Shown piece by piece: positions 17,161 through 25,965 of a DNA stretch of 64,000 nt. The position numbers and the translations under genes were made by a program. Within the stretch, counting starts at the first letter, position 1, and each line of letters begins with the position of its first letter. The stretch is from Blastomonas aquatica (GTDB taxonomy: Bacteria > Pseudomonadota > Alphaproteobacteria > Sphingomonadales > Sphingomonadaceae), in NCBI RefSeq assembly GCF_014639875.1, contig NZ_BMGD01000003.1, positions 372,001 to 436,000 of the forward strand, given 5' to 3'. Below the pieces are notes generated by a model, which searched no databases, was not told where the DNA came from, and saw only the letters and a list, made by a program, of their open reading frames with translations.

Positions 17161-18012
17161 CGCCGCTGAATTGCGGACGGTACTGTTCTGCGAAAGGGCC
17201 CAGCGAGTGATCGCGGCCATCCCGGTCGTCCCGCCCCGCACCGCCAATCGTGCAGGCAGCGAAATCGAAAGCCCGTGCATCGAACGCGCCCAGCCTGGCA
17301 GCAGATCGACCCCGGCCTGCATCGTCATGTGATGAAACGGAGCAAGCGCGGGGCTGGATGCGGGTTGGTGGAGCAGCAGGTCGGCGATCTCGCGGGTACG
17401 TTCGTCGAAACGCAGTCTGGGCCGGGCATCGCGGACAAAAGTCTGCGCCGCGCGATAGGTACGCGGCACCGGATCAGCGCCGAGCAGCACACCAACCTGC
17501 GCCATTTCGTCGAAATAGCGGTCCCTGTCGCGCATCGACATATGCGGCTTGCGATAGCGGATGAAGCTCTCGACGAAGCACAGGCTTTCGGTGACATGCA
17601 CCCAGGCGAGCGCTTCGGGATCGTTGGCATGATAGGGAGTGCCATCGGGTAGCGTGCCGTGCACATAGTCGTGAACCCGCCGGATGCGGGCAATCTCGCC
17701 CAGCGCCTGCGCCTTGTCACCATAAGTCGTTCGGGCAAGAAACGCCGCCGTCCGGCGCAGGCGTCCACGCATGTCCTGTCGAAACACCGAATGGTCCCAT
17801 ACACCCGCCAAGACACGGGGCTCCAGCATCTGCAGCAAAAGCGAGGCGATGCCGCCGATCATCATCGCGGTGACATCGCCATGCACCTGCCAGCATACCG
17901 AATTCGGGCCGAACAATCCTTCGTCCTCACGCGATATCTCGATCGTCTTGCCGCCCGGATCGGCAAAGATCCTGCGGATTTCGGTTCCGATGGAGTCGCG
18001 CAGTGTCTGCAT
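17152..18012 (-). CDS. Oxygenase MpaB family protein (DUF2236)
   Basis: A 286-aa protein of the DUF2236 family, which includes fungal MpaB and the rubber oxygenase Lcp; the family is heme-dependent. Histidine-bearing motifs are visible: CWQVHGDVTAMMIGG, GVWDHSVFR, RIRRVHDYVHGTLPDG and ALAWVHVTES, followed by RYRKPHMSMRDRDRYF. No signal peptide is seen, unlike secreted Lcp, so the protein may be cytoplasmic. It is transcribed away from the GGDEF-EAL gene across a 150-base divergent region. The substrate is unknown; an oxidative attack on an alkene-containing lipid is a guess from the family. Confidence 0.87.
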   Translation of the reverse strand: MQTLRDSIGTEIRRIFADPGGKTIEISREDEGLFGPNSVCWQVHGDVTAMMIGGIASLLLQMLEPRVLAGVWDHSVFRQDMRGRLRRTAAFLARTTYGDKAQALGEIARIRRVHDYVHGTLPDGTPYHANDPEALAWVHVTESLCFVESFIRYRKPHMSMRDRDRYFDEMAQVGVLLGADPVPRTYRAAQTFVRDARPRLRFDERTREIADLLLHQPASSPALAPFHHMTMQAGVDLLPGWARSMHGLSISLPARLAVRGGTTGMAAITRWALSQNSTVRNSAASA

Positions 18013-18161
18013 GGTGCCAATATGGGGTGCCAGTTGGGTTTTGCCAATCGCTGCCGAACCATTCCCGCATTCGTCCTGAGTGCCGGGTTTTACGGGATTT
18101 TCGCGCCATTGCGGTGGTATCGGTAACGCTTTGCTAATCGCGGCGCGCTATCCGGAAATGT

Positions 18162-20816
18162 ATGTTCGGACAGAAGCAATCAGACCCTGACAATGCTGAG
18201 TCATCGCTGATTGATCGGTTCAATCACGGTGTTGTCGAAGGGCTGAGCGGTATCAATCCGATTTCGGCTGCCTCGTTGCTCGGGATCTGCGCACTGTGGC
18301 CTATCGTCATCGGTGTACGGACCCTGGCGCTCCTGATCTCCGCGGTGGCCGGCGGGTTTCAGTTCGCGTTTGTATCCGTGCCGCTCGTCATAGCAATTGT
18401 GGTTTCGTTGGTTATCGACCTGGCGATCTATCTTCCCTCGGTCAGCAGCCGGGCGCGGCAGCAGTTCGGCGTCCGGTTTCCCGGCCTGCTCGCGGCTATC
18501 GTCTGCCTGTCATCGGCGACCTATGCCTTTGCGCTCGTCACCATTGCCTATGCCAGCGGGTCGGTTGGCGTTCTGCTGGGGCTGATCGCGCTGCTGGGTG
18601 CCTTGCTGCCATCGCTCACGGTGATGGTGCCGCATCGCATGCTGATGTTTCTGGCAAGCCTTTCGACCGCAGCGGGCGCGCTGGCGGGAAGCGGCGAGCC
18701 GCAGCTTCTGGTCGGCGCGATGGTATTCCTGCCAGCCATGCTGCTGGTGGCGCTGATCCGCAGCAAGGATGACCGCGAGGCCGAAGCGATTATCGACCAG
18801 CAGAAATTGAACAACGACCGCGCCCGCTGCCTGTTGACCGATTACGAAAAATCTGGCCGCGGCTGGTTCTGGGAAACCGATCGGCATGGCCGGATCGTCT
18901 ATATCAGCCAGGAAGCGATCAGCGCGATCGAGGCCGATCCGGAGACGATCATCGGCCAGCCGCTAAGCTCGGTGATTTGCTCGCCCGGATCGGCAGGCGG
19001 CGGCAGCGAGCGGACGTTCAACTTCCACTTTTCGGCGCGTACCGCATTCAGCGATCTGGCCGTCCATGTCGCAAAATCGGCGGAGGAACGCGCCTGGTCG
19101 CTTTCGGGAGGTCCGTTCTACAACGAGTTCGGCCAGTTCGTCGGCTTTCGCGGGCATGGGACCGATCTGACCGAGGTCCGGCGGTCGCACGAGGCGGTGA
19201 CCCAGCTGGCGCGCTATGACAACCTCACCGGGCTTGCCAACCGGCTGTACATCAAGGAACTGTTCGAAAAGGCGCTGATCGGCCATCGCGGCGAACCGAG
19301 CCCTTGCTCGCTGTTTCTGCTCGATCTCGACCGGTTCAAGCAGGTCAACGACACGCTTGGGCATCCGATTGGCGATGCACTCCTCAAGCAGGTGTCCGAG
19401 CGTCTCAAACGGACAATCGGCGAGTGCGGCGAGGTTGGCCGCCTGGGTGGCGACGAGTTCCAGGTCGTCCTCCCCGGCATTATCAGCGAGGAGCGGTTGG
19501 CGGACATTGCCCGTTCGGTGATCGTCAACCTCAGCCACCCGTATATGGTCGAAGGTAACCAGATCGTCATCGGCGCATCGGTGGGAATAGCCATTGCCGA
19601 TGGCCGTCATGTATCCGGCGCGGAAACGCTGATCCGCAACGCCGACCTTGCGCTTTATTCGGCCAAGGAGAACGGCCGTGGCATCTGGAAGTTCTACAGC
19701 GAGGATATGCACAAGGTCGCGCACGAACGCCGCGCGCTTGAAGGCGAATTGCGCGCCGCTTTGCAGGCTGGCGGGATGAGCGTTGCCTATCAGCCGGTCA
19801 TCAATGTTGCGACCGAAACGATCAGCGGCTTCGAGGCACTTGCGCGTTGGCAGCATCCGCAGCGTGGTGCGATCAGCCCCAGCGTTTTTGTCCCGATCGC
19901 CGAGGAATCGGGCCTGATCATGCAGCTGGGCGAGTGGGTGCTGCGCACCGCGTGCGCCGATGCGGCGGCCTGGCCCGGGCAGGTCAGGATCGCGGTCAAC
20001 GTCTCGCCGATGCAGTTTGCCGACCCTGCTTTCCCCGCGATCGTTTTGAATGCGCTGGCGCAAAGCGGCCTGGCACCCGAGCGGCTCGAGCTGGAAATCA
20101 CCGAAAGCGTCTTTCTCGATGACAAGCTCGATGCCGCGCGGATCTTCGAGCGGTTGAAGGGCATCGGCGTGCGTCTGGCGCTGGACGATTTCGGTACCGG
20201 ATATTCGGCTCTGGGGTATCTGCGCACCGCGCCGTTCGACAAGATCAAGATCGACCAGAGTTTCGTTCGGGGTGCTGCGCATTCGGGCAGCGCCAACAGC
20301 GCGATCATCCGCTCGATCGTCTCGCTCGCCGAGGCGCTGAACATGGAGACTACGGCCGAGGGTGCCGAAACGATCGACGAGCTCGAGCTGATCCGTTCGC
20401 TGGGCTGCAGCCATGTCCAGGGTTATATCTACGGCAAGCCGGTGTGCCTGGTGGAGGCCAACGAGCGGCTTGCCGGGGTGGACAGCCATGTCGAACCGAT
20501 CGGCCACAAGCACAGCCGTGACATCCGCTACAAGGTGTTGCGCACGATTGGCATCCACCATGACGGCTATTGCTATCCCGCCAAGATCAAGAACATTTCG
20601 CCGGGCGGCGCGCTGATCGAAGGACTTTGGGATGTTCCGGCGGGGACCGAGTTCGAGGTCGCTCTGGGGGCGAACATGAAGGTCCGCGCCATGGCGCGCT
20701 GGTCGGTGGATGACCGGACGGGGCTGCAGTTCGAGCTGCCGATCAGCCTGGAAAAATTTCGCCATTCCGCACCGCCGCAGATCGCCACTGGGTATCCCGA
20801 GTTGCTGCGCGCCTGA
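18162..20816 (+). CDS. Membrane-anchored PAS-GGDEF-EAL-PilZ cyclic-di-GMP protein
   Basis: An 884-aa signalling protein. In order: an N-terminal block of about six membrane helices (residues 35-205, probably a MASE-type sensor), a PAS domain (about 225-340, FWETDRHGRIVYIS), a GGDEF domain with intact RLGGDEF near residue 428, an EAL domain with intact EALARW (Glu558) plus DDFGTGYSAL and KIDQSF, and a C-terminal PilZ-like domain (about 785-870: RYKVLR, KNISPGG). Both catalytic motifs are intact, so it could make or degrade c-di-GMP. The PilZ-like end suggests c-di-GMP feedback. It is a single-gene unit. Confidence 0.93.
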   Translation: MFGQKQSDPDNAESSLIDRFNHGVVEGLSGINPISAASLLGICALWPIVIGVRTLALLISAVAGGFQFAFVSVPLVIAIVVSLVIDLAIYLPSVSSRARQQFGVRFPGLLAAIVCLSSATYAFALVTIAYASGSVGVLLGLIALLGALLPSLTVMVPHRMLMFLASLSTAAGALAGSGEPQLLVGAMVFLPAMLLVALIRSKDDREAEAIIDQQKLNNDRARCLLTDYEKSGRGWFWETDRHGRIVYISQEAISAIEADPETIIGQPLSSVICSPGSAGGGSERTFNFHFSARTAFSDLAVHVAKSAEERAWSLSGGPFYNEFGQFVGFRGHGTDLTEVRRSHEAVTQLARYDNLTGLANRLYIKELFEKALIGHRGEPSPCSLFLLDLDRFKQVNDTLGHPIGDALLKQVSERLKRTIGECGEVGRLGGDEFQVVLPGIISEERLADIARSVIVNLSHPYMVEGNQIVIGASVGIAIADGRHVSGAETLIRNADLALYSAKENGRGIWKFYSEDMHKVAHERRALEGELRAALQAGGMSVAYQPVINVATETISGFEALARWQHPQRGAISPSVFVPIAEESGLIMQLGEWVLRTACADAAAWPGQVRIAVNVSPMQFADPAFPAIVLNALAQSGLAPERLELEITESVFLDDKLDAARIFERLKGIGVRLALDDFGTGYSALGYLRTAPFDKIKIDQSFVRGAAHSGSANSAIIRSIVSLAEALNMETTAEGAETIDELELIRSLGCSHVQGYIYGKPVCLVEANERLAGVDSHVEPIGHKHSRDIRYKVLRTIGIHHDGYCYPAKIKNISPGGALIEGLWDVPAGTEFEVALGANMKVRAMARWSVDDRTGLQFELPISLEKFRHSAPPQIATGYPELLRA

Positions 20817-20909
20817 TCGCCCTCCGGCCGCCGCGCCCACGGCACCACTTAGCTCGGATGCCAAAAGTGCGGCCTGACACGGCCCGACACGGCCTTGCGT
20901 CGGTGAATT

Positions 20910-20932
20910 TTATGACATAGCCTGTGTCAATA
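20910..20932. promoter_or_regulatory. Operator copy 3 of the sulfatase cluster (before sulfatase 1)
   Basis: TTATGACA, 7 bases, TGTCAATA. The core TGACA-N7-TGTCA is shared with the sites at 22814 and 28006. It lies 35 bases before the sulfatase 1 start, with AGGAGAGG between. Confidence 0.65.
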
Positions 20933-20966
20933 TGCTCAACGGTCTGAGCGAAACAGGAGAGGTGGC

Positions 20967-22802
20967 ATGACGCACACCGGGCGGAAAGTCGCTGTCGCAA
21001 TCATCGTCGGCGTCGCGTTGACTGGGCTGGGCGCAGCATCAGTCCCGCGGTCCGCGCCAAATCCGGTCGCGTCCGCCGCGTCGTCATCGCCAGCTCCAGT
21101 TGCGGCCCCTGTCTCCGTCAAGCCCAACTTTGTCGTGTTGCTCGCCGACGATCTGGCGCTGATGGATCTTGGCATTTATGGCGGTGAGGCGGCCACGCCC
21201 AATATCGATGCGCTGGCGCTGCGCGGGCGGATGTTTACCCGCTATTATTCATCGCCGTTGTGCTCACCGTCGCGTGCGATGCTGCTCACCGGGCTCGACA
21301 ATCATCGCACCGGGGTTTCGACGATCCAGGAAATGATCCCGCCCGAGCAGACCGGCAAGAAGGGATATTCGCTGCGGTTCGAGCCCGGTGTCACCACGAT
21401 CTCGGAGCGTCTGCAGGGGCAGGGTTATCGCACCTATATGACCGGGAAATGGCATCTGGGTCATGGGCAGGGCGACCTGCCCGTCGATCATGGGTTCGAC
21501 CGGTCGTTCATCCTCGATGCCTCGGGCGCGGACAACTGGGAGCAGAAGTCCTATATGCCGTATTACAAGACGGCGCCGTGGTTCGAGGACGCCAAGCCGG
21601 CGACGCTGCCTGCGGACTTCTATTCCTCGCGGTTTTTAATCGACAAGATGATCGACTATATCGACTCCGGATCCGCCGATCAGCCGTTCTTCGCCTATGT
21701 CGGCTTTCAGGCGGTGCACATACCGGTGCAGGCACCGGCCGAGTTCACCCGCAAATACGCCGATACCTATCGCGAAGGCTGGGCCGTGATGCGCAAGGCG
21801 CGGTGGCAGCGGGCGCAGGCGATCGGGCTGATCCCGCAAGGCGCGCCGCTCGCCGATCCGCCGCAAGGGCTGCGCGCTTGGGAGAGCCTGAGCGCGCAAG
21901 AGCAGGCGCTGTTTGCGCGCCACATGGCGATCAACGCCGGGATGATCGAGGCGATGGATCATCACATCGGGCGGCTGGTGACGCATCTCAAGCGCACCGG
22001 ACAATATGACAATACCGTGTTCGTGTTCGCATCCGACAACGGGCCCGAGCCCAGCAACCCGATGGCAGGCGCGCGCAGCATGGACCTGTGGACCCGCACC
22101 AACGGCTACAGCGTATCGGCAGACAATTGGGGCGAGAAGGGAACCTACGGCTTCATCGGCCCCGAGTTCGCCAACGCCGCCGCGTCTCCGGGTGCGATGT
22201 TCAAGTTTTACACCAGCGAGGGCGGCTTGCATGTTCCGATGATCATTGCAGGGCCCGGCATCGCCCCAGGTCAGCCAAGTTCGGCCATGACGGTGGTCAG
22301 CGATATCGCGCCGACGCTGTTGGCGCTGGCAGGCGGTAAGGCCGAAGCCGGCGCGTTCGATGGAACGTCTTTGGTCCCGCTGCTGACCGGAGAGCGTGAA
22401 GAGGTTCGCTCCGCCGAGGTCCCGGTGGGTTTCGAGGTCTCGGGCAACGCGGCCTTGTTCAAGGGCAGCCACAAGCTGGTGCGCAATCTCAAACCTTATG
22501 GGGATGGGCAGTGGCGGTTGTTCGACATATCCAGCGATCCGGGCGAAACCCGCGATTTGAGCGAAGCCGAACCTGCAAAGTTCCAAGAACTCATGGCCGA
22601 TTATCGTGCCTATGCCTCCCGCAATGGCGTCCTCGAAATGCCCGAGGGCTATGATTCAACGACACAGATCGGCATCAATACAGTCAAAAAGATGGCGGGG
22701 CATTATTGGTGGGTGCTTGCAGGGATGGGCCTGCTGATCATCGCCGCGCTTTATGGCATCTTCAAGCTGGTCCGGCGCAGCAGCGGGACACGCCCGGCTT
22801 GA
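20967..22802 (+). CDS. Type I sulfatase 1, membrane-anchored
   Basis: A 611-aa arylsulfatase-family enzyme. Metal-binding VLLADDLALMDLG comes first, then LCSPSRAMLLTG, where Cys99 in CxPSR is the residue turned into formylglycine. TGKWHLGH and FASDNGPE complete the active site. The N-terminus has an uncleaved-looking signal (VAIIVGVALTGLGAA) and the C-terminus a second membrane helix (WWVLAGMGLLIIAALYGIF) followed by KLVRRSS. The catalytic domain should therefore face the periplasm and be held at the membrane. Operator copy 3 lies just upstream and AGGAGAGG precedes the ATG. The substrate is not visible. Confidence 0.93.
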   Translation: MTHTGRKVAVAIIVGVALTGLGAASVPRSAPNPVASAASSSPAPVAAPVSVKPNFVVLLADDLALMDLGIYGGEAATPNIDALALRGRMFTRYYSSPLCSPSRAMLLTGLDNHRTGVSTIQEMIPPEQTGKKGYSLRFEPGVTTISERLQGQGYRTYMTGKWHLGHGQGDLPVDHGFDRSFILDASGADNWEQKSYMPYYKTAPWFEDAKPATLPADFYSSRFLIDKMIDYIDSGSADQPFFAYVGFQAVHIPVQAPAEFTRKYADTYREGWAVMRKARWQRAQAIGLIPQGAPLADPPQGLRAWESLSAQEQALFARHMAINAGMIEAMDHHIGRLVTHLKRTGQYDNTVFVFASDNGPEPSNPMAGARSMDLWTRTNGYSVSADNWGEKGTYGFIGPEFANAAASPGAMFKFYTSEGGLHVPMIIAGPGIAPGQPSSAMTVVSDIAPTLLALAGGKAEAGAFDGTSLVPLLTGEREEVRSAEVPVGFEVSGNAALFKGSHKLVRNLKPYGDGQWRLFDISSDPGETRDLSEAEPAKFQELMADYRAYASRNGVLEMPEGYDSTTQIGINTVKKMAGHYWWVLAGMGLLIIAALYGIFKLVRRSSGTRPA

Positions 22803-22813
22803 CCCGATCACGG

Positions 22814-22836
22814 TATTGACATAGCTTATGCCAATA
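22814..22836. promoter_or_regulatory. Operator copy 2 of the sulfatase cluster (before the GST-sulfatase 2 unit)
   Basis: TATTGACA, 7 bases, TGCCAATA: 7 of 8 arm positions pair. It lies 20 bases before the GST-like start. Shape, spacing and sequence match the copies at 20910 and 28006. Confidence 0.72.
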
Positions 22837-22856
22837 AAGTGACGCCGGAGAGAATG

Positions 22857-23885
22857 ATGCAACCTGTCGAACTGCTCGGGGCTCCGGGTTCGCCCTATTC
22901 ACGCAAGATGCTCGCGTTGTTGCGCTATCGGCGGATCGCACACCGGATGATCTGGGGCAGCCATATGCAGCCGATGCCCGGCTATCCTGCGCCCAAGGTC
23001 AAGCTGCTGCCCACGGTCTATTTCGGCGAGGGCGATGCCCGCGAAGCCGTGGTCGATTCCACCCCTATCATCCGCCGGCTCGAGGCAGAACATCCAGGCC
23101 GTTCGGTCATCCCCGAAGACAAACTGCTGCGGTTTCTGGATATCCTGATCGAGGATTTCGCCGACGAGTGGATGACCAAGGCGATGTTCCATTATCGCTG
23201 GCATTACGCCGAAGACGCTGCCAACGCCGGGCCCATGCTGATCTTCTGGCAGGACAGCTGCTATCCTGACGATGTCGCCAAGCCGATGGCCGACAGCTGC
23301 GCCCGGCGCCAGATCGACCGGCTGTTCGTCGTCGGCTCGAACGATACCACCGCGCCGATCATCGAGGCGAGCTACCAGCGGCTGGTCGGTATCTTCGACC
23401 GGATCGTCCAGCGGTGCGGCTTTGTGCTGGGCACGCGGCCCTCGGCGGCGGACTTCGCGGTCTATGGCCAGCTCACCCAATTGGGTATCGTCGATCCGAC
23501 CCCTGCGCGGATCATGGCGAAGGGCTCGCCGCGCCTCAGGGCCTGGCTCGACCGGGTCGAAGACCTGTCGGGCCAGCCCGATGGCGATTGGATTGCGCAT
23601 GCCTCGCTATGGGCGCATCTGGGTGAACTGCTTGCCGAGATCGGGCGAGTGTATGTGCCGTTTTTGCTGGCCAATGCGCAGGCTGCCGCTGCCGGCCAAT
23701 CCGAGTTTGAAACGACGATCGACGGCAAGCGCTGGACGCAACCTGTATTTCCCTATCAGGCCAAATGTCTGCTGACGCTGCGGGCAGCGCGCGAAGCCCT
23801 GTCCGACGATGCGAGGCAGGCGCTAGACGCTCTGCTCGCGGGAACGGGTTGCGAAGAGATGTTTGAAACGGAGCATTCGGCATGA
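22857..23885 (+). CDS. Glutathione S-transferase family protein
   Basis: A 342-aa protein with an N-terminal thioredoxin-like GST domain (ELLGAPGSPYSRKMLALLRY; Ser or Tyr in SPYS could activate a thiol) and an unusually long C-terminal region; ordinary GSTs are about 210-230 aa. STPIIRRLEAEHP corresponds to the glutathione-binding segment (xSxxI). The start at 22857 is chosen for its spacing to GGAG; ATG at 22854 is equally in frame. Its stop overlaps the sulfatase 2 start as ATGA, so the two are translated together. Why a GST belongs with sulfatases is unknown; it might detoxify or cleave the substrate backbone. Confidence 0.82.
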   Translation: MQPVELLGAPGSPYSRKMLALLRYRRIAHRMIWGSHMQPMPGYPAPKVKLLPTVYFGEGDAREAVVDSTPIIRRLEAEHPGRSVIPEDKLLRFLDILIEDFADEWMTKAMFHYRWHYAEDAANAGPMLIFWQDSCYPDDVAKPMADSCARRQIDRLFVVGSNDTTAPIIEASYQRLVGIFDRIVQRCGFVLGTRPSAADFAVYGQLTQLGIVDPTPARIMAKGSPRLRAWLDRVEDLSGQPDGDWIAHASLWAHLGELLAEIGRVYVPFLLANAQAAAAGQSEFETTIDGKRWTQPVFPYQAKCLLTLRAAREALSDDARQALDALLAGTGCEEMFETEHSA

Positions 23886-25543
23886 TCCGCAAGGGCCTGA
23901 TCGCGCTGCTCGTCGTGCTGGTGGCGGGCGGTACCTGGGCATGGTTCAACAAGAGCACCGTGCTGTTGTTTGCCGCGTCGAATTTCGGGAAGCATGATGT
24001 CGGTCCCAACCGACCCGTCGTCTGGCAGAGGGGCCCGGATGCGCCTGCGGTCCCGGCAGGCCAGCGCCCGCCCAACATCGTGTTCATCCTGGCAGACGAT
24101 ATGGGGATCAACGACATATCGACCTTTGGCGGAGGTGTCGCCGGCGGCCGGGTGCCGACACCCAATATCGACCGGTTGGCAGGCGAAGGCGCAATCTATT
24201 CCAATGCCTATTCGGGTACCGCGAGCTGCGCGCCATCGCGCGCGATGATATTGACCGGGCGTTACCCGACCCGCACCGGCTTCGAGTTTACGCCTACGCC
24301 CGATGGGATGGGCCGGATCGTTTCGGCCTTGTCGGCTGAGATGGATTCGGGCCTGCCTCCGCTGAGCTATAACGAATCGGTTGCAGAGGGTTCGCCCAGT
24401 TTCGATGGCCAGGGGCTGCCCGGCAGCGAACGAACCATCGCCGAAATCCTGAAACCGGCGGGTTATCACAGCGTGCATATCGGCAAATGGCATCTGGGTG
24501 ACGGCCCCGAGTTCAATGCCAACGCGCAAGGATTCGATGAAAGCCTGCTGATGGCAAGTGCGCTGCATCTTCCCGAGGAAGATCCGGACGCGGTCAACGC
24601 CAAGCTCGATTTCGACCCGATCGACAAGTTTCTGTGGGCGCGGATGCAATATGCCACCAGCTACAATGGCGGCGACTGGTTCAAGCCGGGCGGCTACCTT
24701 GCCGATTACTGGACCGACGAGGCGATCAAGGTGATCGAGGCGAACCGCAACCGCCCGTTCTTCCTCTACCTCGCACACTGGAACGTCCACACCCCGTTGC
24801 AGGCGACCAAGGCGGATTACGAGGCAGTGGGCGATATCAAGCCGCACCGGTTGCGGGTGTATGCCGCGATGGTCCGCGCGCTCGATCGCAGCGTAGGGCG
24901 GATCATGGCATCACTGAAAGAACAGGGGCTCGACGATAACACCATCATCGTGTTTTCCAGCGACAACGGCGGCGCGGGATATGTCGGCCTGCCCCAGATC
25001 AACGCGCCCTATCGCGGGTGGAAGCTGACGTTGTTCGAAGGCGGAATCCGGGTGCCGATGTTCGTCCGCTGGCCCGGAAGGATTCAGCCAGGGACCGTGA
25101 TCGATACCCCGGTCGCGCATATCGATCTGATGCCGACCTTCGCCAAGGCAGGCGGCGCGACATTGCCCGCTGACCTCGCGATCGATGGCGTCGACCTGCT
25201 GGGCGATGATCCGGCGGACCCGGTCGGTAAACGCCCGGATGACGCGATCTACTGGCAAAGCGCATATTACCGCGTGGTACGCCAGGGCGACTGGAAGCTT
25301 CAGGTCACCGAGCGCCCGGCCAAGACCTGGCTGTTCAACCTGAGGCAGGATCCCACCGAAAAGCGCGATCTTGCGGCGAGCAATCCTGCCAAGGTTGCGC
25401 AGCTTAAGGCGCTGCTCGCCAAGCATCAGAAGAGCGCGCGCAAGCCGCTTTATCCGCACACGATCGAGGCACCGGTGGCGATCGACAAGACGCTGGGGCA
25501 GAAATTCAAGAAGGGCGATCCTTACATCTACTGGCCCAATTGA
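23882..25543 (+). CDS. Type I sulfatase 2, N-terminally membrane-anchored
   Basis: A 553-aa sulfatase. An N-terminal membrane helix (GLIALLVVLVAGGTWAWF) is followed by the metal site IVFILADDMGIND and SCAPSRAMILTGRYPTRTG, with Cys116 as the formylglycine precursor. HIGKWHLGDG and FSSDNGGAG complete the active site. Unlike sulfatase 1 it has no C-terminal membrane helix. It overlaps the GST-like gene (ATGA) and the next small gene (TGATG), so these three form an operon behind operator copy 2. Family certain, substrate unknown. Confidence 0.93.
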   Translation: MIRKGLIALLVVLVAGGTWAWFNKSTVLLFAASNFGKHDVGPNRPVVWQRGPDAPAVPAGQRPPNIVFILADDMGINDISTFGGGVAGGRVPTPNIDRLAGEGAIYSNAYSGTASCAPSRAMILTGRYPTRTGFEFTPTPDGMGRIVSALSAEMDSGLPPLSYNESVAEGSPSFDGQGLPGSERTIAEILKPAGYHSVHIGKWHLGDGPEFNANAQGFDESLLMASALHLPEEDPDAVNAKLDFDPIDKFLWARMQYATSYNGGDWFKPGGYLADYWTDEAIKVIEANRNRPFFLYLAHWNVHTPLQATKADYEAVGDIKPHRLRVYAAMVRALDRSVGRIMASLKEQGLDDNTIIVFSSDNGGAGYVGLPQINAPYRGWKLTLFEGGIRVPMFVRWPGRIQPGTVIDTPVAHIDLMPTFAKAGGATLPADLAIDGVDLLGDDPADPVGKRPDDAIYWQSAYYRVVRQGDWKLQVTERPAKTWLFNLRQDPTEKRDLAASNPAKVAQLKALLAKHQKSARKPLYPHTIEAPVAIDKTLGQKFKKGDPYIYWPN

Positions 25544-25965
25544 TGGCTCAACTGCTGCCAGCGCCCGACCCGCGATTGCCACCCTCGGCCGCATCGCGAT
25601 TTTTGGTGCTGTGCGGCGTGCTGGCGGTGGTTCCCGGCACCATCCACGTCGCACTGCCCGATGGCGGGGCAGGGGTGATCGCGGGGATCGATCTGGGGCG
25701 CGATGGGGGGCGGATCATCGCGATGTTCGCCTGGGCGGGTGCCACCCAGATTGCCTGGGGGCTGACTATGCTGGCGGTGGCGTTGCGCTATCGCGCGCTG
25801 GTGCCGCTCGCGCTTGCCCTGCTGCTGCTCGAGCGCAGCCTGCACGCGCTCAATTTCTGGGTGCTGAAACCCGGCGCGCACCATCCGCCCGAGAGCTATG
25901 CGGTGCTGGTCGCGCTGCCGTTGATTGCCCTGTTTCTGGCTATTGCGCTGCGACGTCGTGGATGA
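25543..25965 (+). CDS. Small four-helix membrane protein in the sulfatase operon
   Basis: A 140-aa hydrophobic protein with about four membrane helices (FLVLCGVLAVVPGTIHVAL, IIAMFAWAGATQIAWGLTM, LVPLALALLLLERSLHAL, VLVALPLIALFLAIAL). I do not recognise a named family. The start ATG overlaps the sulfatase 2 stop (TGATG), indicating coupling. The last 26 bases overlap the 3' end of the convergent FGE gene. Possibly an anchor or transport helper for the cluster; this is only suggested by position. Confidence 0.72.
   Translation: MAQLLPAPDPRLPPSAASRFLVLCGVLAVVPGTIHVALPDGGAGVIAGIDLGRDGGRIIAMFAWAGATQIAWGLTMLAVALRYRALVPLALALLLLERSLHALNFWVLKPGAHHPPESYAVLVALPLIALFLAIALRRRG

Noticed and set aside
18963-20864. 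A 633-codon reverse frame opposite the GGDEF-EAL gene
   Set aside because: Composition is typical of a shadow frame; the forward gene has clear catalytic domains.
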